Below the pieces are notes generated by a model. The model saw only the letters and a program-made list of their open reading frames with translations. It had not been told where the DNA came from and did not search any database. A stretch of DNA of 64,000 bases from contig NC_010524.1 in NCBI RefSeq assembly GCF_000019785.1, positions 2,294,001-2,358,000 of the forward strand, read 5' to 3'. This DNA comes from Leptothrix cholodnii SP-6 (GTDB taxonomy: Bacteria; Pseudomonadota; Gammaproteobacteria; Burkholderiales; Burkholderiaceae_C). This document shows positions 1 to 10,119 of the stretch, in pieces. The translations under genes were made by a program, and so were the position numbers. Position 1 is the first letter of the stretch. Every line of letters begins with the position of its first letter.

Positions 1-636
1 GTGGCGCATGCCCATCTCGTCGATGTAGCGCATGTCGAACACTTCGAGGTCCTGCTGGTGGACGAAGCGCTTCTCACCTGCGTCGACGCTGCGGATCCCG
101 ACCTGACGGATCACCTTGGGTGAGATCGCCGGCACCACGTCGCCGATGTTGACCAGTTCGGCCGGGCCGTGTCCGCACAGGCAGGCCACCGGCATGCCGT
201 GGATGTTGCCGCTCGGGGTGATCGCACTGGTGTTGAAGTCGGCGTGGGCGTCGAGCCACAGCACACGCAGCTTGAGGCCTTGCGCACGGCAGTGCCGCGC
301 AACGGCGCTGACAGAGCCGATCCCCAGGCAATGATCGCCGCCCAGCATGATCGGCAGGTGGCCACGCGCCAGGCTGGCGTACACGGCCTCGTGCACCTGC
401 CTGTTCCAGTGAGCCACCTCGGCCAGGTGGCGATAGCCGTCGACCGGCGGCAACCAGGGGTTGCTCGGGCCGCTGAGGTTGCCGAGGTCGTGGACGTCGA
501 TCGCGTGGGCTTGAAGACGCTCCTTCAGCCCGGCCACCCGCAGCGCTTCCGGCCCCATCGAGGCGCCCCTCGCAGAGGCACCGACGTCGGTCGGGGCACC
601 GATCAGGTCGACACTTCGAGACGGTGCGCTCGTCAT
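1..636 (-). CDS. rocF: Arginase, N-terminal part (gene continues past the window start)
   Basis: Arginase hydrolyses L-arginine to ornithine and urea in the cytoplasm, using a two-manganese centre. The 212 visible residues begin MTSAPSRSVDLIGAPTD and carry the ureohydrolase metal motifs GGDH (residues 99-102) and DAHADFNT (129-136). The later DxD metal motif and the C-terminus lie outside the window. The ATG overlaps the stop codon of the upstream LOG-family gene by one base (TGATG arrangement), so the two genes are probably co-transcribed and translationally coupled. Agmatinase and formimidoglutamase share these motifs. The N-terminal LIGAPTDVGAS and NIHGMP segments fit arginase best. Confidence 0.88.
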   Translation of the reverse strand, partial: MTSAPSRSVDLIGAPTDVGASARGASMGPEALRVAGLKERLQAHAIDVHDLGNLSGPSNPWLPPVDGYRHLAEVAHWNRQVHEAVYASLARGHLPIMLGGDHCLGIGSVSAVARHCRAQGLKLRVLWLDAHADFNTSAITPSGNIHGMPVACLCGHGPAELVNIGDVVPAISPKVIRQVGIRSVDAGEKRFVHQQDLEVFDMRYIDEMGMRH

Positions 637-1547
637 CAGATGTCCTCGGCGAAGGGGCCCGTCAGCGTCGCGGGGAGGTCGAAGCCGTAGTGCTCGGCCA
701 GGCAGTACCAGGCGTCTTCGGCCGTTTCGACGAACTTGAACAACCCGACGTCGGCGGCGTGGATCATGCCGGTTTCGATCAGGAGGTCGAAGTTGATCAG
801 GCGACTCCAGAACTCGCGCCCGAAAAGCAGGATCGGGCGGGCCCGGGACTTGCCCGTCTGCACCAGCGTCAAGGTTTCGAACAGCTCGTCGAGCGTGCCG
901 AAGCCGCCTGGGAAACACACCAGCGCGATGCTGCGCATCACGAAGTGCATCTTGCGCAGCGCAAAGTAGTGGAACTGGAAGCACAGCTCGGGCGTGATGT
1001 ACGGATTGGGCTCCTGCTCGTGCGGCAGCACGATGTTCAATCCGATGCTCTTGCCGCCGACTTCGTGGGCTCCCCGGTTGCCGGCCTCCATGATGCCGGG
1101 GCCACCGCCGGTGACCACGTAGATCGGCGTGTCCAGCGTGCACGAGCGCTCGGTCACGATGGCTGCAAAGCGCCGCGCCTCGTCGTAGTAGCGGCTCATC
1201 TGCACCTGCATCTGTGCCGCCCGCACGGCGCGGGCATCGGTGCCGGCCTCCGACAGGCGCTGGGCGGCCACCTCCGGCGGCAGGATGCGCGCGCTGCCGA
1301 AGATCACGATGGTCGACTCGATGCCCAGTTCCTGCTGGATCATCTCGGGCTTGAGCAGCTCGAGTTGCATGCGCACGGGCCGAAGTTCCTCGCGCAGCAG
1401 GAATTCGCTGTCGGTAAACGCCAGGCTGTAGGCGCTGCCCTTGCCGCCGTAGCGAGAAGGAGCAGCCTGGGCCTGAACTTCCTCTTCAGCCGTCGGGAAA
1501 TTGCGATCTGTCAGGGCGGGTTTGGTCTTGTCCATGACGCGCAGCAT
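636..1547 (-). CDS. LOG-family protein (nucleotide 5'-monophosphate phosphoribohydrolase-like)
   Basis: This is a 303-residue member of the TIGR00730/LOG family, whose members split the N-glycosidic bond of nucleoside 5'-monophosphates, including cytokinin ribotides. The Rossmann-like core carries TGGGPGIMEAGNRGA (about 146-160) and the hallmark PGGFGTLDE (213-221), which provides the active-site Arg/Glu environment. About 75 extra N-terminal residues precede the core. It is therefore longer than plant-type LOG (about 200 residues) but shorter than E. coli PpnN. An alternative start is Met5. The stop overlaps the arginase start by one base. The substrate cannot be read from the sequence. Confidence 0.85.
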   Translation of the reverse strand: MLRVMDKTKPALTDRNFPTAEEEVQAQAAPSRYGGKGSAYSLAFTDSEFLLREELRPVRMQLELLKPEMIQQELGIESTIVIFGSARILPPEVAAQRLSEAGTDARAVRAAQMQVQMSRYYDEARRFAAIVTERSCTLDTPIYVVTGGGPGIMEAGNRGAHEVGGKSIGLNIVLPHEQEPNPYITPELCFQFHYFALRKMHFVMRSIALVCFPGGFGTLDELFETLTLVQTGKSRARPILLFGREFWSRLINFDLLIETGMIHAADVGLFKFVETAEDAWYCLAEHYGFDLPATLTGPFAEDI

Positions 1548-1614
1548 ACCCGCTGAGCCGGCGCACAGCCATCATCCGGCGACACCCGTCAGCGGGTCGC
1601 AACCGAGGCTGATT

Positions 1615-2370
1615 TCAAGAATGCCGCGTTGCGCACACCGGGCAATTCGGATCACGGCCGACGCGGATTTCGGTCCATTCCATGTTGCGGGCATCGAGCA
1701 TCTGCAGCCGACCCGCCATCGACACGCCGGTGCGCGCAAGCAGCTTCAGCGCCTCTGCGGCCTGCATGGTGCCGATGATTCCCACCAGCGGCGCAAACAC
1801 GCCCATCGTGGCGCAGCGCACCTCTTCGACAGTCGTCTCGGGCGGAAAGACGCAGGCATAACAAGGATGGGCCGATCCGCGCGCATCCCAGACCGAGATC
1901 TGTCCGTCCAGGCCGATCGCGGCACCTGACACCAGCGGCCTGGCGTGCTGCACGCAGGCCGCATTGACCGCCTGGCGGGTGGCGAAGTTGTCGCTGCAGT
2001 CGAGCACCACATCGGCTGCAGCCACCAGTTCCCCGAGCCACTGCGTGTCGGCACGGCGCTGCAGCGCAACCACCTTCACCTCCGGGTTGATCGCCGCCAT
2101 GCTGAGCGCAGCCGAGTTGACCTTGCTCCAGCCGACCCGCGATTCCTGATGGGCGATCTGGCGCTGCAGGTTGGTGCGATCGACGGTGTCGTGATCGACC
2201 ACCGTGATCGTGCCGACGCCCGCACTGGCGAGGTAGAGCAAGGCGGGCGACCCCAGCCCGCCAGCGCCGATCACGAGGGCGTGGCCATCGAGAATGCCCT
2301 GCTGTCCCTCGACGCCGATGTCGTCGAGCAGGATGTGGCGGCTGTAGCGCAGCAACTGGTCATCGTTCAT
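1615..2370 (-). CDS. moeB: Molybdopterin-synthase adenylyltransferase MoeB (ThiF/HesA family)
   Basis: E1-like enzyme that adenylates the C-terminal glycine of a small sulfur carrier (MoaD or ThiS) for molybdopterin or thiamine synthesis. Counting from the preferred ATG at 2370 gives 251 residues. Visible features are the nucleotide-binding GAGGLG (35-40), the DRTNLQRQ region (64-71) that binds ATP, and two zinc-binding pairs, CYAC (170/173) and CPVC (243/246). Upstream in-frame starts are GTG 2394 and ATG 2382; the chosen start gives the usual family N-terminus. MoeB and ThiF cannot be separated without the cognate carrier gene, which is not nearby. It lies downstream of ctpA, separated from it by a strong hairpin. 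Confidence 0.82.
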   Translation of the reverse strand: MNDDQLLRYSRHILLDDIGVEGQQGILDGHALVIGAGGLGSPALLYLASAGVGTITVVDHDTVDRTNLQRQIAHQESRVGWSKVNSAALSMAAINPEVKVVALQRRADTQWLGELVAAADVVLDCSDNFATRQAVNAACVQHARPLVSGAAIGLDGQISVWDARGSAHPCYACVFPPETTVEEVRCATMGVFAPLVGIIGTMQAAEALKLLARTGVSMAGRLQMLDARNMEWTEIRVGRDPNCPVCATRHS

Positions 2371-2405
2371 GCGCAGGAGCATACCCAGAAACACCCCCGA
2401 AACAG

Positions 2406-2429
2406 CGCGGGGGCCCGAAGGCCCCCGCG
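2406..2429 (-). terminator. Intrinsic terminator-like hairpin after ctpA
   Basis: A perfect 10-bp stem (CGCGGGGGCC / GGCCCCCGCG) closes a four-base loop that reads TTCG on the minus strand, a UUCG-type stable tetraloop in RNA. It is followed by CTGTTTC, a weak T run. It sits between the ctpA stop and the moeB start, so it probably ends or attenuates ctpA transcription before moeB. Confidence 0.6.
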
Positions 2430-2456
2430 TCAGGATCCGGACCTGCCAGCCGGGTG

Positions 2457-3905
2457 TCAGTTGCTCTTGGGCTCTTCGGCCTTGCGTTCGGACTGCGTCT
2501 GGCTGGCGAGTACCGGCTTGCCCTTCAAGCGGTTGAGCGCTTGCTGCAACTGGAAGTCTTCAGCGGTACCGAACTCGGGCAGCCGCGCCGGCGCCTTGTC
2601 CCTGTTCTTGCCGTTTTCCTCTTCGAGCTTCTTGAGCGCCTCTTCACGCGCCTTCTCGCGAGCGGCGTCCTTCTTGCCGCTCTCGCCACCTCCGGTCAGG
2701 TGGCGATCGAGGTCGGCCTCACGCATGCGCAGGGCGGCGAACGGGCTGCCCTCGGCGGTCTCGTCGACCAGCACGTCCGGCACGATGCCCTTGGCCTGGA
2801 TCGACTGACCCGACGGCGTGTAGTAGCGCGCGGTGGTGATCTTCAACGACGTGTTGGGCATCGGCAGGCGGGTCATCTCGCTCTGCACCGAGCCCTTGCC
2901 GAAGGTCTGCGAACCCATGATGACGGCGCGCTTGTGATCCTTCAGCGCGCCGGCGACGATCTCGCTCGCCGAGGCCGAACCTTCGTTGACGAGCACCACC
3001 ACCGGCACCGTCTTGATCAGCGCCGGCACGCCCGCCAGCACGTCGCTGCCGTCGCGCGAGTAGTACGCCGGCGCCGCCTTCAGGGTGCTGCGCGATTCGG
3101 CGATCTGGCCGTTGGTCGACACCACCACCGCGTCACGCGGCAGGAAGGCCGCCGAGATGCCCACCGCGCTGTCGAGCAGGCCGCCCGGGTCGTTGCGCAG
3201 ATCCAGCACCAGGCCCTTCAGGCCGGGCTCCTGCTTGAAGATGTCCTTGAGCTGCTCGGCAAAATCGCGCAGCGTCGGCTCCTGGAACTGGCTGACGCGG
3301 ATCCACGCATAACCCGGCTCGACCACCTTGGAGCGCACGCTCTTGGTCTTGATCTCCTCGCGCACGATGGTCACCGGGAAGGTCCGGTTCTCGGCCTTGC
3401 GGAAGATCATCAGCATGACCTTGGAATTGCTGGGCCCGCGCATGCGCTTGATCGCCTGATCCATCGTCAGGCCCTTGACCGCGGTGTCGTCGATGCGCGT
3501 GATCAGGTCGCCGGTCTGGATGCCGGCACGGAAAGCTGGTGAACCCTCGATCGGGGAGACCACCTTCACCAGCCCGTCGTCCATCTCGATCTGGATACCC
3601 ACGCCGGTGAACTTGCCGCTGATGCCTTCGTGGAATTCCTTGAAAGCCTGGCCTTCGAAATAGACGGAGTGCGGATCGAGCCCCGAAACCATGCCGCCGA
3701 TGGCGTCGCGGATGAGTTTCTTTTCATCCACGGGCTCGACATACGAGCGTTTCACCAGGTCGAACACAGCCGCGAGCTGCTGCATGTCCTCGATGGGCAG
3801 CGGCGACATCGCGCTGCGAGCGGTCGCCTGCAACTGCATCGTCGTGAGGGCCCCGGCCACCGCGCCAGCTGCCACCCAACCCGCCACTTTCCACTTGCTG
3901 CTCAT
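2457..3905 (-). CDS. ctpA: C-terminal processing peptidase (S41 family)
   Basis: Periplasmic or membrane-anchored serine protease that trims or degrades proteins from their C-terminus. It is 482 residues long. An N-terminal hydrophobic anchor (about 8-22) is followed by a PDZ domain (about 95-180; GVGIQIEMDDGLVKVVSPIEG region) and the S41 catalytic domain (about 190-375). The Ser-Lys dyad is visible as GSASASEI (Ser312) and TFGKGSVQ (Lys337); the 25-residue spacing equals that in E. coli Prc. The C-terminal tail (about 390-482) is charged and low-complexity. The start is supported by an AAGG ribosome-binding site about 8 bases upstream. Confidence 0.92.
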   Translation of the reverse strand: MSSKWKVAGWVAAGAVAGALTTMQLQATARSAMSPLPIEDMQQLAAVFDLVKRSYVEPVDEKKLIRDAIGGMVSGLDPHSVYFEGQAFKEFHEGISGKFTGVGIQIEMDDGLVKVVSPIEGSPAFRAGIQTGDLITRIDDTAVKGLTMDQAIKRMRGPSNSKVMLMIFRKAENRTFPVTIVREEIKTKSVRSKVVEPGYAWIRVSQFQEPTLRDFAEQLKDIFKQEPGLKGLVLDLRNDPGGLLDSAVGISAAFLPRDAVVVSTNGQIAESRSTLKAAPAYYSRDGSDVLAGVPALIKTVPVVVLVNEGSASASEIVAGALKDHKRAVIMGSQTFGKGSVQSEMTRLPMPNTSLKITTARYYTPSGQSIQAKGIVPDVLVDETAEGSPFAALRMREADLDRHLTGGGESGKKDAAREKAREEALKKLEEENGKNRDKAPARLPEFGTAEDFQLQQALNRLKGKPVLASQTQSERKAEEPKSN

Positions 3906-4078
3906 GTCGATTCACCTTCGGGAACACCAGACGTTGCCCCATGGCCACGCGCCGGAAGTATAGGACGGCCGACATCTCCCGGATGCCTTGCGGGGCGCCC
4001 GCGTGCCGCCGTTTCACCCCGTGACAAGGGGTATCTCGAACCCGCGCACCGCGCTCGATATCGGCGCGAAAACCGGCT

Positions 4079-5149
4079 TCAGGCCACCAGCCGCGGGAAC
4101 GTCACCACGTGATCCATCTCGGCGCGCACGCCGATCCACTCGCCGATCGCGTGGTCGTGATGCGATGGCACATGGGCCAGAACCTGCTCGCCGCTGGCGA
4201 GTTTCAGGGTGTAGAGAAACTCCGAGCCGCGGAACGCCTTGGCCTGGATCTGTGCCCGCACCGGGCTGTCGTCGTCGTGCACGATGTCGTCGGCGCGCAG
4301 CAGCACCTCGCACAAGCCGTCGTTGCCCGGCAGCGGGCATTCGATCGGGTCCGACAGCAGGCCCAGCGGCGTGCGCACCTGCGGGCCGTCGGCGCCGACC
4401 ACCAGTTCGGCCTGGGCGAACACGCCGTGCCCGACAAAGCTCGCCACGAACCGCGTCGCCGGCCGGTGGTAGAGCGCGTAGGCCTCGTCCCACTGTTCGA
4501 GCTGGCCGTGGTTCATCACGCCGATCACGTCGGCCACGGCAAAGGCCTCGAGCTGGTCGTGGGTGACGAACAGGGCCGTCGTGCCGGTCTGCTTCAGGAT
4601 CGCGCGCACCTCCTGCGCCAGGCGCTCGCGCAGGTCGATGTCGAGGCTCGAGAACGGCTCGTCCATCAGCAGCAGGCTGGGCTGCGGCGCCAGCGCCCGC
4701 GCCAGCGCGATGCGCTGCTGCTGACCGCCCGAGAGCTGATGCGGATAACGCTTGGCCGCCCCGCCCAGGCCGACCAGGTCGAGCATCTGCGCCACGCGCT
4801 CGCGCTGCGCCGCAGCCGACTGGCCGTGCAGGCCGAAGGCGATGTTCTGCGCCACCGTCATGTGCGGGAACAGCGCGTAGTCCTGGAACACCATGCCGAT
4901 GCGGCGCGCCTCGGCGTCGACGTGCACGCCCAGCGCGGCATCGCTGACTGTGCGCTGATCCAGCACCACCTTGCCGGACTTCAGCCGCTCCAGCCCGGCC
5001 ACCGCGCGCAGCAGCGAGGTCTTGCCGCAGCCCGATGGGCCGATCAACGCGCCGACCTGGCCGCGCCGCAAGCCCAGCGAGACATGCTGGACCGCCGGGC
5101 GGGCCGCTGCGGCGTACTGGACACTGATCTGGTCGAGATGCAGGTACAT
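4079..5149 (-). CDS. fbpC: Ferric-iron type ABC transporter, ATP-binding subunit
   Basis: Cytoplasmic ATPase of an FbpABC/Sfu-type ferric iron importer. From the preferred ATG at 5149 it has 356 residues: Walker A GPSGCGKT (37-44), Q-loop QDYALF, signature LSGGQQQR (139-146), Walker B LLLMDEP (159-165), switch His in FVTHDQ, then a C-terminal OB-like regulatory domain as in the FbpC/PotA group. A longer reading frame starts at 5230, but it would run through the Fur box and has no family N-terminus. It is transcribed divergently from the permease gene across about 90 bp. The iron assignment rests on subfamily resemblance plus the Fur box. No periplasmic binding protein (FbpA) gene is adjacent. 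Confidence 0.82.
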   Translation of the reverse strand: MYLHLDQISVQYAAAARPAVQHVSLGLRRGQVGALIGPSGCGKTSLLRAVAGLERLKSGKVVLDQRTVSDAALGVHVDAEARRIGMVFQDYALFPHMTVAQNIAFGLHGQSAAAQRERVAQMLDLVGLGGAAKRYPHQLSGGQQQRIALARALAPQPSLLLMDEPFSSLDIDLRERLAQEVRAILKQTGTTALFVTHDQLEAFAVADVIGVMNHGQLEQWDEAYALYHRPATRFVASFVGHGVFAQAELVVGADGPQVRTPLGLLSDPIECPLPGNDGLCEVLLRADDIVHDDDSPVRAQIQAKAFRGSEFLYTLKLASGEQVLAHVPSHHDHAIGEWIGVRAEMDHVVTFPRLVA

Positions 5150-5205
5150 CGTGTGGCGCAAACGCTGAAGACGGTTGAAAAACCGCTCTATCATAACGGT
5201 CAATT

Positions 5206-5224
5206 GGCAATGCAAATCATTCTC
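5206..5224. promoter_or_regulatory. Fur box in the fbpC/fbpB divergent promoter
   Basis: The 19 bases GGCAATGCAAATCATTCTC match the classical Fur consensus GATAATGATAATCATTATC at 14 of 19 positions. The site ends 15 bp before the fbpB ATG and lies about 57 bp before the fbpC ATG. It is placed to repress both transcripts when iron is plentiful. Confidence 0.7.
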
Positions 5225-5238
5225 GATCAACGCCTGAC

Positions 5239-6870
5239 ATGTCCACTGTGCCCGCCACGCGGCTGAACCACGCGCTCGGTCTGCTCTGCCTGTTGCTGGC
5301 GTTGCCGGTGCTGAGCCTGGCGTCGGCCTGGTTCAGCCTCGACGCGGATGCGCTCGATCTGCTTCGGCACCAGTTCTCGACCGTGTTGCCCGCTTACGCC
5401 AGCAGCTCGCTGCAACTGGCGGTGGCCGTCGGCCTGGGCGTGGCGCTGGTCGGCGCCGGCACGGCGGCGGCGGTCACGCTGTTCGATTTCCCGGGCCGGC
5501 GCGCCCTCGAGCTGGCGCTGCTGCTGCCGCTGGCGATGCCGGCCTACGTGCTGGCCTACGTCTACACCGACACCCTGCAATCGAGCGGACCGCTGCAAGC
5601 CTGGCTGCGCATGCGCACCGGCGCCACCGGCGCGCTCTGGCCTGACGTGCGCAACCTGGCGGGCGCGGTGGTGCTGTTCGTGCTGGCGCTCTATCCCTAC
5701 GTCTACCTGCTGACCCGCACCGCGCTGGCCGGACGCGGCTCGGCGCTGCTCGAAGCCGCCCGCCTGCTCGGCGCCGGCATGACGCGGCGCGTGCGCGAGG
5801 TGGCGCTGCCGCTGGCACGCCCGGCGATCGCCGCCGGAGTCTCGCTGGCGCTGATGGAAACGCTGGCCGACTACGGTGTCGGCGCCTACTTCGGCCTGCA
5901 GACCTTCACCACCGGCATCTACAAGGCCTGGCTGTCGTTCGGCGACCGCATCGCCGCCGCGCAGCTGGCGACCGTGCTGCTGGTGGTGGTGGCGCTGCTG
6001 GTGTGGCTCGAACACCATGCGCAAGCCCGGCTGCGATTCGCCTCCAGCCGCCCGGCCGGCCGTGGCGCCGACGCCCAGCCGCTGCGCCTGAAGGGCCCGG
6101 CGGCGCTGACCGCCATGCTGCTGTGCAGCCTGCCGGTGCTGCTCGGTTTCGTGCTGCCGGTGCTGCTGCTGCTGCGCCTGGTGCTCGAGGAACACCTGCA
6201 CGGCGAGTTCGGCCTGCCGTGGGATCGTTTCCTGACCTGGTCCTGGGCCAGCCTGCGACTCGCCGGCGGCGCTGCGCTGCTGGCCGCGCTGTTCGCGCTG
6301 GTGCTGGCGTTTGCCGTGCGGCTGCGGCCGAGCTGGCCGCTGCGGGTGGGCATCCGCGTGGTGTCGCTCGGTTACGCCGTGCCGGGCGCGGTGATCGCCA
6401 TCGGCCTGCTGCTGCCGGCCGGCTGGCTGCAGCAGCGCTGGCCCGACAGCAACTGGGGCACGCTGCTGACCAGCACCTCGTTCGGCCTGATCTATGCGTA
6501 CCTGGTGCGCTTCTCCGCAGTGGCGCTGCAGTCGGTGCAGGCCGGTTATGCCCGCCTCTCGCCCAGCCTGGACGAAAGTTCGCGCATGCTCGGCGCCGGC
6601 CCGGCGCGCATGTTCTGGCAGGTGCACGGCCCGCTGCTGCTGCCGTCGGTGCTGGGGGCGGCGCTGCTGGTGTTCGTGGACGTCATGAAGGAGCTGCCCG
6701 CCACGCTGGTGCTGCGCCCCTTCAACAGCGACACCCTGGCGGTGGTGGCCTACCAGCTGGCCCGCGACGAGCGACTGGCCGAGGCCGCCCTGCCCTCGCT
6801 GGCGATCGTGCTGGTCGGGCTGATCCCGGTGCTGATGCTGGCGCGGGCGATCCGGCGCGCCGCCGACTGA
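5239..6870 (+). CDS. fbpB: Ferric-iron type ABC transporter permease (two fused MetI modules)
   Basis: Inner-membrane permease of 543 residues containing two tandem binding-protein-dependent transport modules (about 45-265 and 330-540), as in FbpB/SfuB. Roughly a dozen hydrophobic segments are apparent. Each half carries an EAA-type loop that contacts the ATPase: LEAARLLGAGMTRRVREVAL in the first and LDESSRMLGAGPARMFWQVH in the second. It is divergent from fbpC and directly behind the Fur box. Because no fbpA gene lies here, the binding protein must be encoded elsewhere, or the system works with another one. Confidence 0.85.
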   Translation: MSTVPATRLNHALGLLCLLLALPVLSLASAWFSLDADALDLLRHQFSTVLPAYASSSLQLAVAVGLGVALVGAGTAAAVTLFDFPGRRALELALLLPLAMPAYVLAYVYTDTLQSSGPLQAWLRMRTGATGALWPDVRNLAGAVVLFVLALYPYVYLLTRTALAGRGSALLEAARLLGAGMTRRVREVALPLARPAIAAGVSLALMETLADYGVGAYFGLQTFTTGIYKAWLSFGDRIAAAQLATVLLVVVALLVWLEHHAQARLRFASSRPAGRGADAQPLRLKGPAALTAMLLCSLPVLLGFVLPVLLLLRLVLEEHLHGEFGLPWDRFLTWSWASLRLAGGAALLAALFALVLAFAVRLRPSWPLRVGIRVVSLGYAVPGAVIAIGLLLPAGWLQQRWPDSNWGTLLTSTSFGLIYAYLVRFSAVALQSVQAGYARLSPSLDESSRMLGAGPARMFWQVHGPLLLPSVLGAALLVFVDVMKELPATLVLRPFNSDTLAVVAYQLARDERLAEAALPSLAIVLVGLIPVLMLARAIRRAAD

Positions 6871-7057
6871 ATCACGTCGTCTCCGGCCCGGCCTGCAGGC
6901 CCGCTGGCTATGCAAACCGATTCAAAAGGGCCGACCCGCCCCCGCGATCACGGCGGTACACCCGCTGTGCCAGACGATTGTGACGCTGTGACCGGGCAAC
7001 TGCTCCACATCGCCACAGGCATCGAGACAGCCGGTGCGCCGCGGGTCAATCCGGACT

Positions 7058-7075
7058 GTTTCTCATAGGTGAAAC
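7058..7075. promoter_or_regulatory. Candidate activator site upstream of the sigma-54 promoter
   Basis: Inverted repeat GTTTC-N8-GAAAC, about 40 bp upstream of the -24 element, where a sigma-54 enhancer-binding protein could bind. The gene-free stretch 6871-7174 otherwise holds the palindrome and promoter listed next. A TGTGAC-like direct repeat lies near 6978-6992, and nothing else was recognised there. The cognate activator (AcoR- or ExaE-like) is not in the window. Confidence 0.35.
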
Positions 7076-7080
7076 GCGCG

Positions 7081-7096
7081 GTTTTGGCGCCAAAAC
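7081..7096. promoter_or_regulatory. 16-bp perfect palindrome, candidate operator
   Basis: GTTTTGGCGCCAAAAC is a perfect two-fold palindrome lying 16 bp upstream of the sigma-54 -24 box of the aldehyde dehydrogenase gene. Position and symmetry suggest a regulator site; which protein binds is unknown. Confidence 0.45.
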
Positions 7097-7112
7097 ACGC
7101 GCGGGCCCAAGC

Positions 7113-7128
7113 TGGCACGAGCGATGCG
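7113..7128 (+). promoter_or_regulatory. Sigma-54 (RpoN) -24/-12 promoter of the aldehyde dehydrogenase gene
   Basis: TGGCACGAGCGATGCG matches the consensus TGGCACG-N4-TTGCW. The GG and GC pairs have the required ten bases between them, the -24 element is perfect and the -12 element is ATGC. It lies 46 bp before the ATG at 7175. Sigma-54 control is well known for aldehyde dehydrogenases of the AcoD/ExaC type. Confidence 0.75.
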
Positions 7129-7174
7129 TTAGAGGTGCTGTCCAGACCCTCTCAACCCGCAGGAGACACACCCC

Positions 7175-8695
<1,521 letters not shown>

Positions 8696-8746
8696 TCCTG
8701 GCCGCTGCTTCCGCCCACGGGCGGACGGCGGATCCGATCGCTTGAC

Positions 8747-8771
8747 GGGGCGGCCATGTGCCGCCCCTTTT
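8747..8771 (+). terminator. Hairpin plus T run between aldehyde dehydrogenase and DUF779 genes
   Basis: A perfect 8-bp stem (GGGGCGGC / GCCGCCCC) with a five-base loop CATGT is followed at once by TTTT. It lies 52 bases after the dehydrogenase stop and 41 bases before the DUF779 start. It may end the dehydrogenase message or only lower read-through into the small gene. Confidence 0.6.
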
Positions 8772-8811
8772 CACGTCTGCCACGAACACGTCCGCACGAA
8801 AGGACATCGCC

Positions 8812-9180
8812 ATGATCGAACGCGTCATCGCCACCGAGGCGGCCTGCGCACTGATCGAGCGCCTGCGCCAGCAGCACGGCAAGATCTTCTTCTACCAGTC
8901 CCACGGCTGCTGCGAGGGCAGCGTGCCGATGTGCTTCGCCGAAGGCGAGATGGGCCTCAACAGCGAGGACGTGCAGCTCGGCGCGATCGGCGGCGTGCCC
9001 TTCTACGCCAGCCGCGGCCAGAGCGACTACCTGCAGGGCCTGCAGCTCACCATCGACGTGGTGCCGGGTGACGGCGGCACCTTCTCGCTCGAAGAAGGCT
9101 CGGGCCAGCACTTCGTCGCCCGCCTGCGGCTGTGGACCGACGACGAGGCCCGCGCGCTGCAGGCCCAGCAGGCCGGCTGA
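8812..9180 (+). CDS. DUF779 protein, aldehyde dehydrogenase companion
   Basis: A 122-residue cytoplasmic protein of the DUF779 family, of unknown function, very often encoded next to AcoD/ExaC-type aldehyde dehydrogenases, as here. The conserved core [12 protein letters not shown] (about 30-41) gives three cysteines (33, 34, 41) that could bind a metal or act in redox; this is inference. The start at 8812 is set by a GAAAGGA ribosome-binding site. An upstream in-frame extension to 8758 would run through the hairpin and is rejected. Confidence 0.82.
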   Translation: MIERVIATEAACALIERLRQQHGKIFFYQSHGCCEGSVPMCFAEGEMGLNSEDVQLGAIGGVPFYASRGQSDYLQGLQLTIDVVPGDGGTFSLEEGSGQHFVARLRLWTDDEARALQAQQAG

Positions 9181-9229
9181 CAGCGGCCCGACGGCGCTAG
9201 GATGGCGGTCGAATCCGCCCCCATCCGTC

Positions 9230-10078
9230 ATGAGCCAGCTGCCCGATCCCAACCCGAACGCCGACGCCTCGCCCCTGGGCCGCGCGTCGAGCTACCGCGA
9301 CACCTACGACGCGAGCCTGCTCTATCCGATGTCGCGCCAGCCCAAGCGCGACGAGATCGGCCTGAGCGGCGAGCTGCCCTTCATGGGCTGCGACCTCTGG
9401 ACCGCCTACGAGCTGTCGTGGCTGACGCCGCGCGGCAAGCCGCAGGTCGCCTTGCTCAACCTCACGGTGCCGTGCGAATCGCCGGCCATCGTCGAGAGCA
9501 AGTCGTTCAAGCTCTACCTCAACAGCTTCAACATGAGCCGCTACGAGTCGAGCGACGCGGTGCGCGAGCTGCTGGTGGGCGACCTGAGCGCTGCCTTCGG
9601 CGTGCGGGTGGGCGTGAAGCTGGTGCCGCCCGAACTCTTCGATGCCCAGCCCATCCACGAGCTGTCGGGCCGCAACCTCGACCGGCTCGACATCGAGTGC
9701 GACCGGTACACGCCCGCCCCCGAGCTGCTGAGCGCCAACCACGACGAGCTGCCGGTCGAGGAGACGCTGACCTCCCACCTGCTCAAGAGCAACTGCCTCG
9801 TCACCGGCCAGCCCGACTGGGGCAGCGTGCAGATCAGCTACAGCGGCGCGCAGATCGACGAGGCCGGGCTGCTGCGCTACCTGGTGAGCTTTCGCCAGCA
9901 CAACGAGTTCCACGAGCAGTGCGTCGAGCGCATCTACATGGACATCTGGCAGCGCTGCCGGCCGACCACGCTGCAGGTCTACGCCCGCTACACGCGCCGT
10001 GGCGGGCTCGACATCAACCCCTGGCGCACCAGCCACCCGGCCGCGCCGCCGGTCAACGTGCGCACCGCGCGCCAGTGA
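9230..10078 (+). CDS. queF: NADPH-dependent 7-cyano-7-deazaguanine reductase QueF
   Basis: Reduces preQ0 to preQ1 in queuosine tRNA-modification synthesis. Its 282 residues equal the length of the E. coli enzyme (the long, two-T-fold-module type). The NADPH-binding QueF motif [12 protein letters not shown] (about 89-100) lies in the N-terminal half. The catalytic pocket is in the C-terminal half: Cys189 in [11 protein letters not shown], Asp196, and Glu229 in QHNEFHE. The ATG at 9230 gives the family N-terminus ([10 protein letters not shown]); the open frame extends further upstream but without homology. Confidence 0.95.
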   Translation: MSQLPDPNPNADASPLGRASSYRDTYDASLLYPMSRQPKRDEIGLSGELPFMGCDLWTAYELSWLTPRGKPQVALLNLTVPCESPAIVESKSFKLYLNSFNMSRYESSDAVRELLVGDLSAAFGVRVGVKLVPPELFDAQPIHELSGRNLDRLDIECDRYTPAPELLSANHDELPVEETLTSHLLKSNCLVTGQPDWGSVQISYSGAQIDEAGLLRYLVSFRQHNEFHEQCVERIYMDIWQRCRPTTLQVYARYTRRGGLDINPWRTSHPAAPPVNVRTARQ

Positions 10079-10119
10079 CGCCGCCCCGATCCCATACAAA
10101 CGAGACCCAGGAGGACCGC

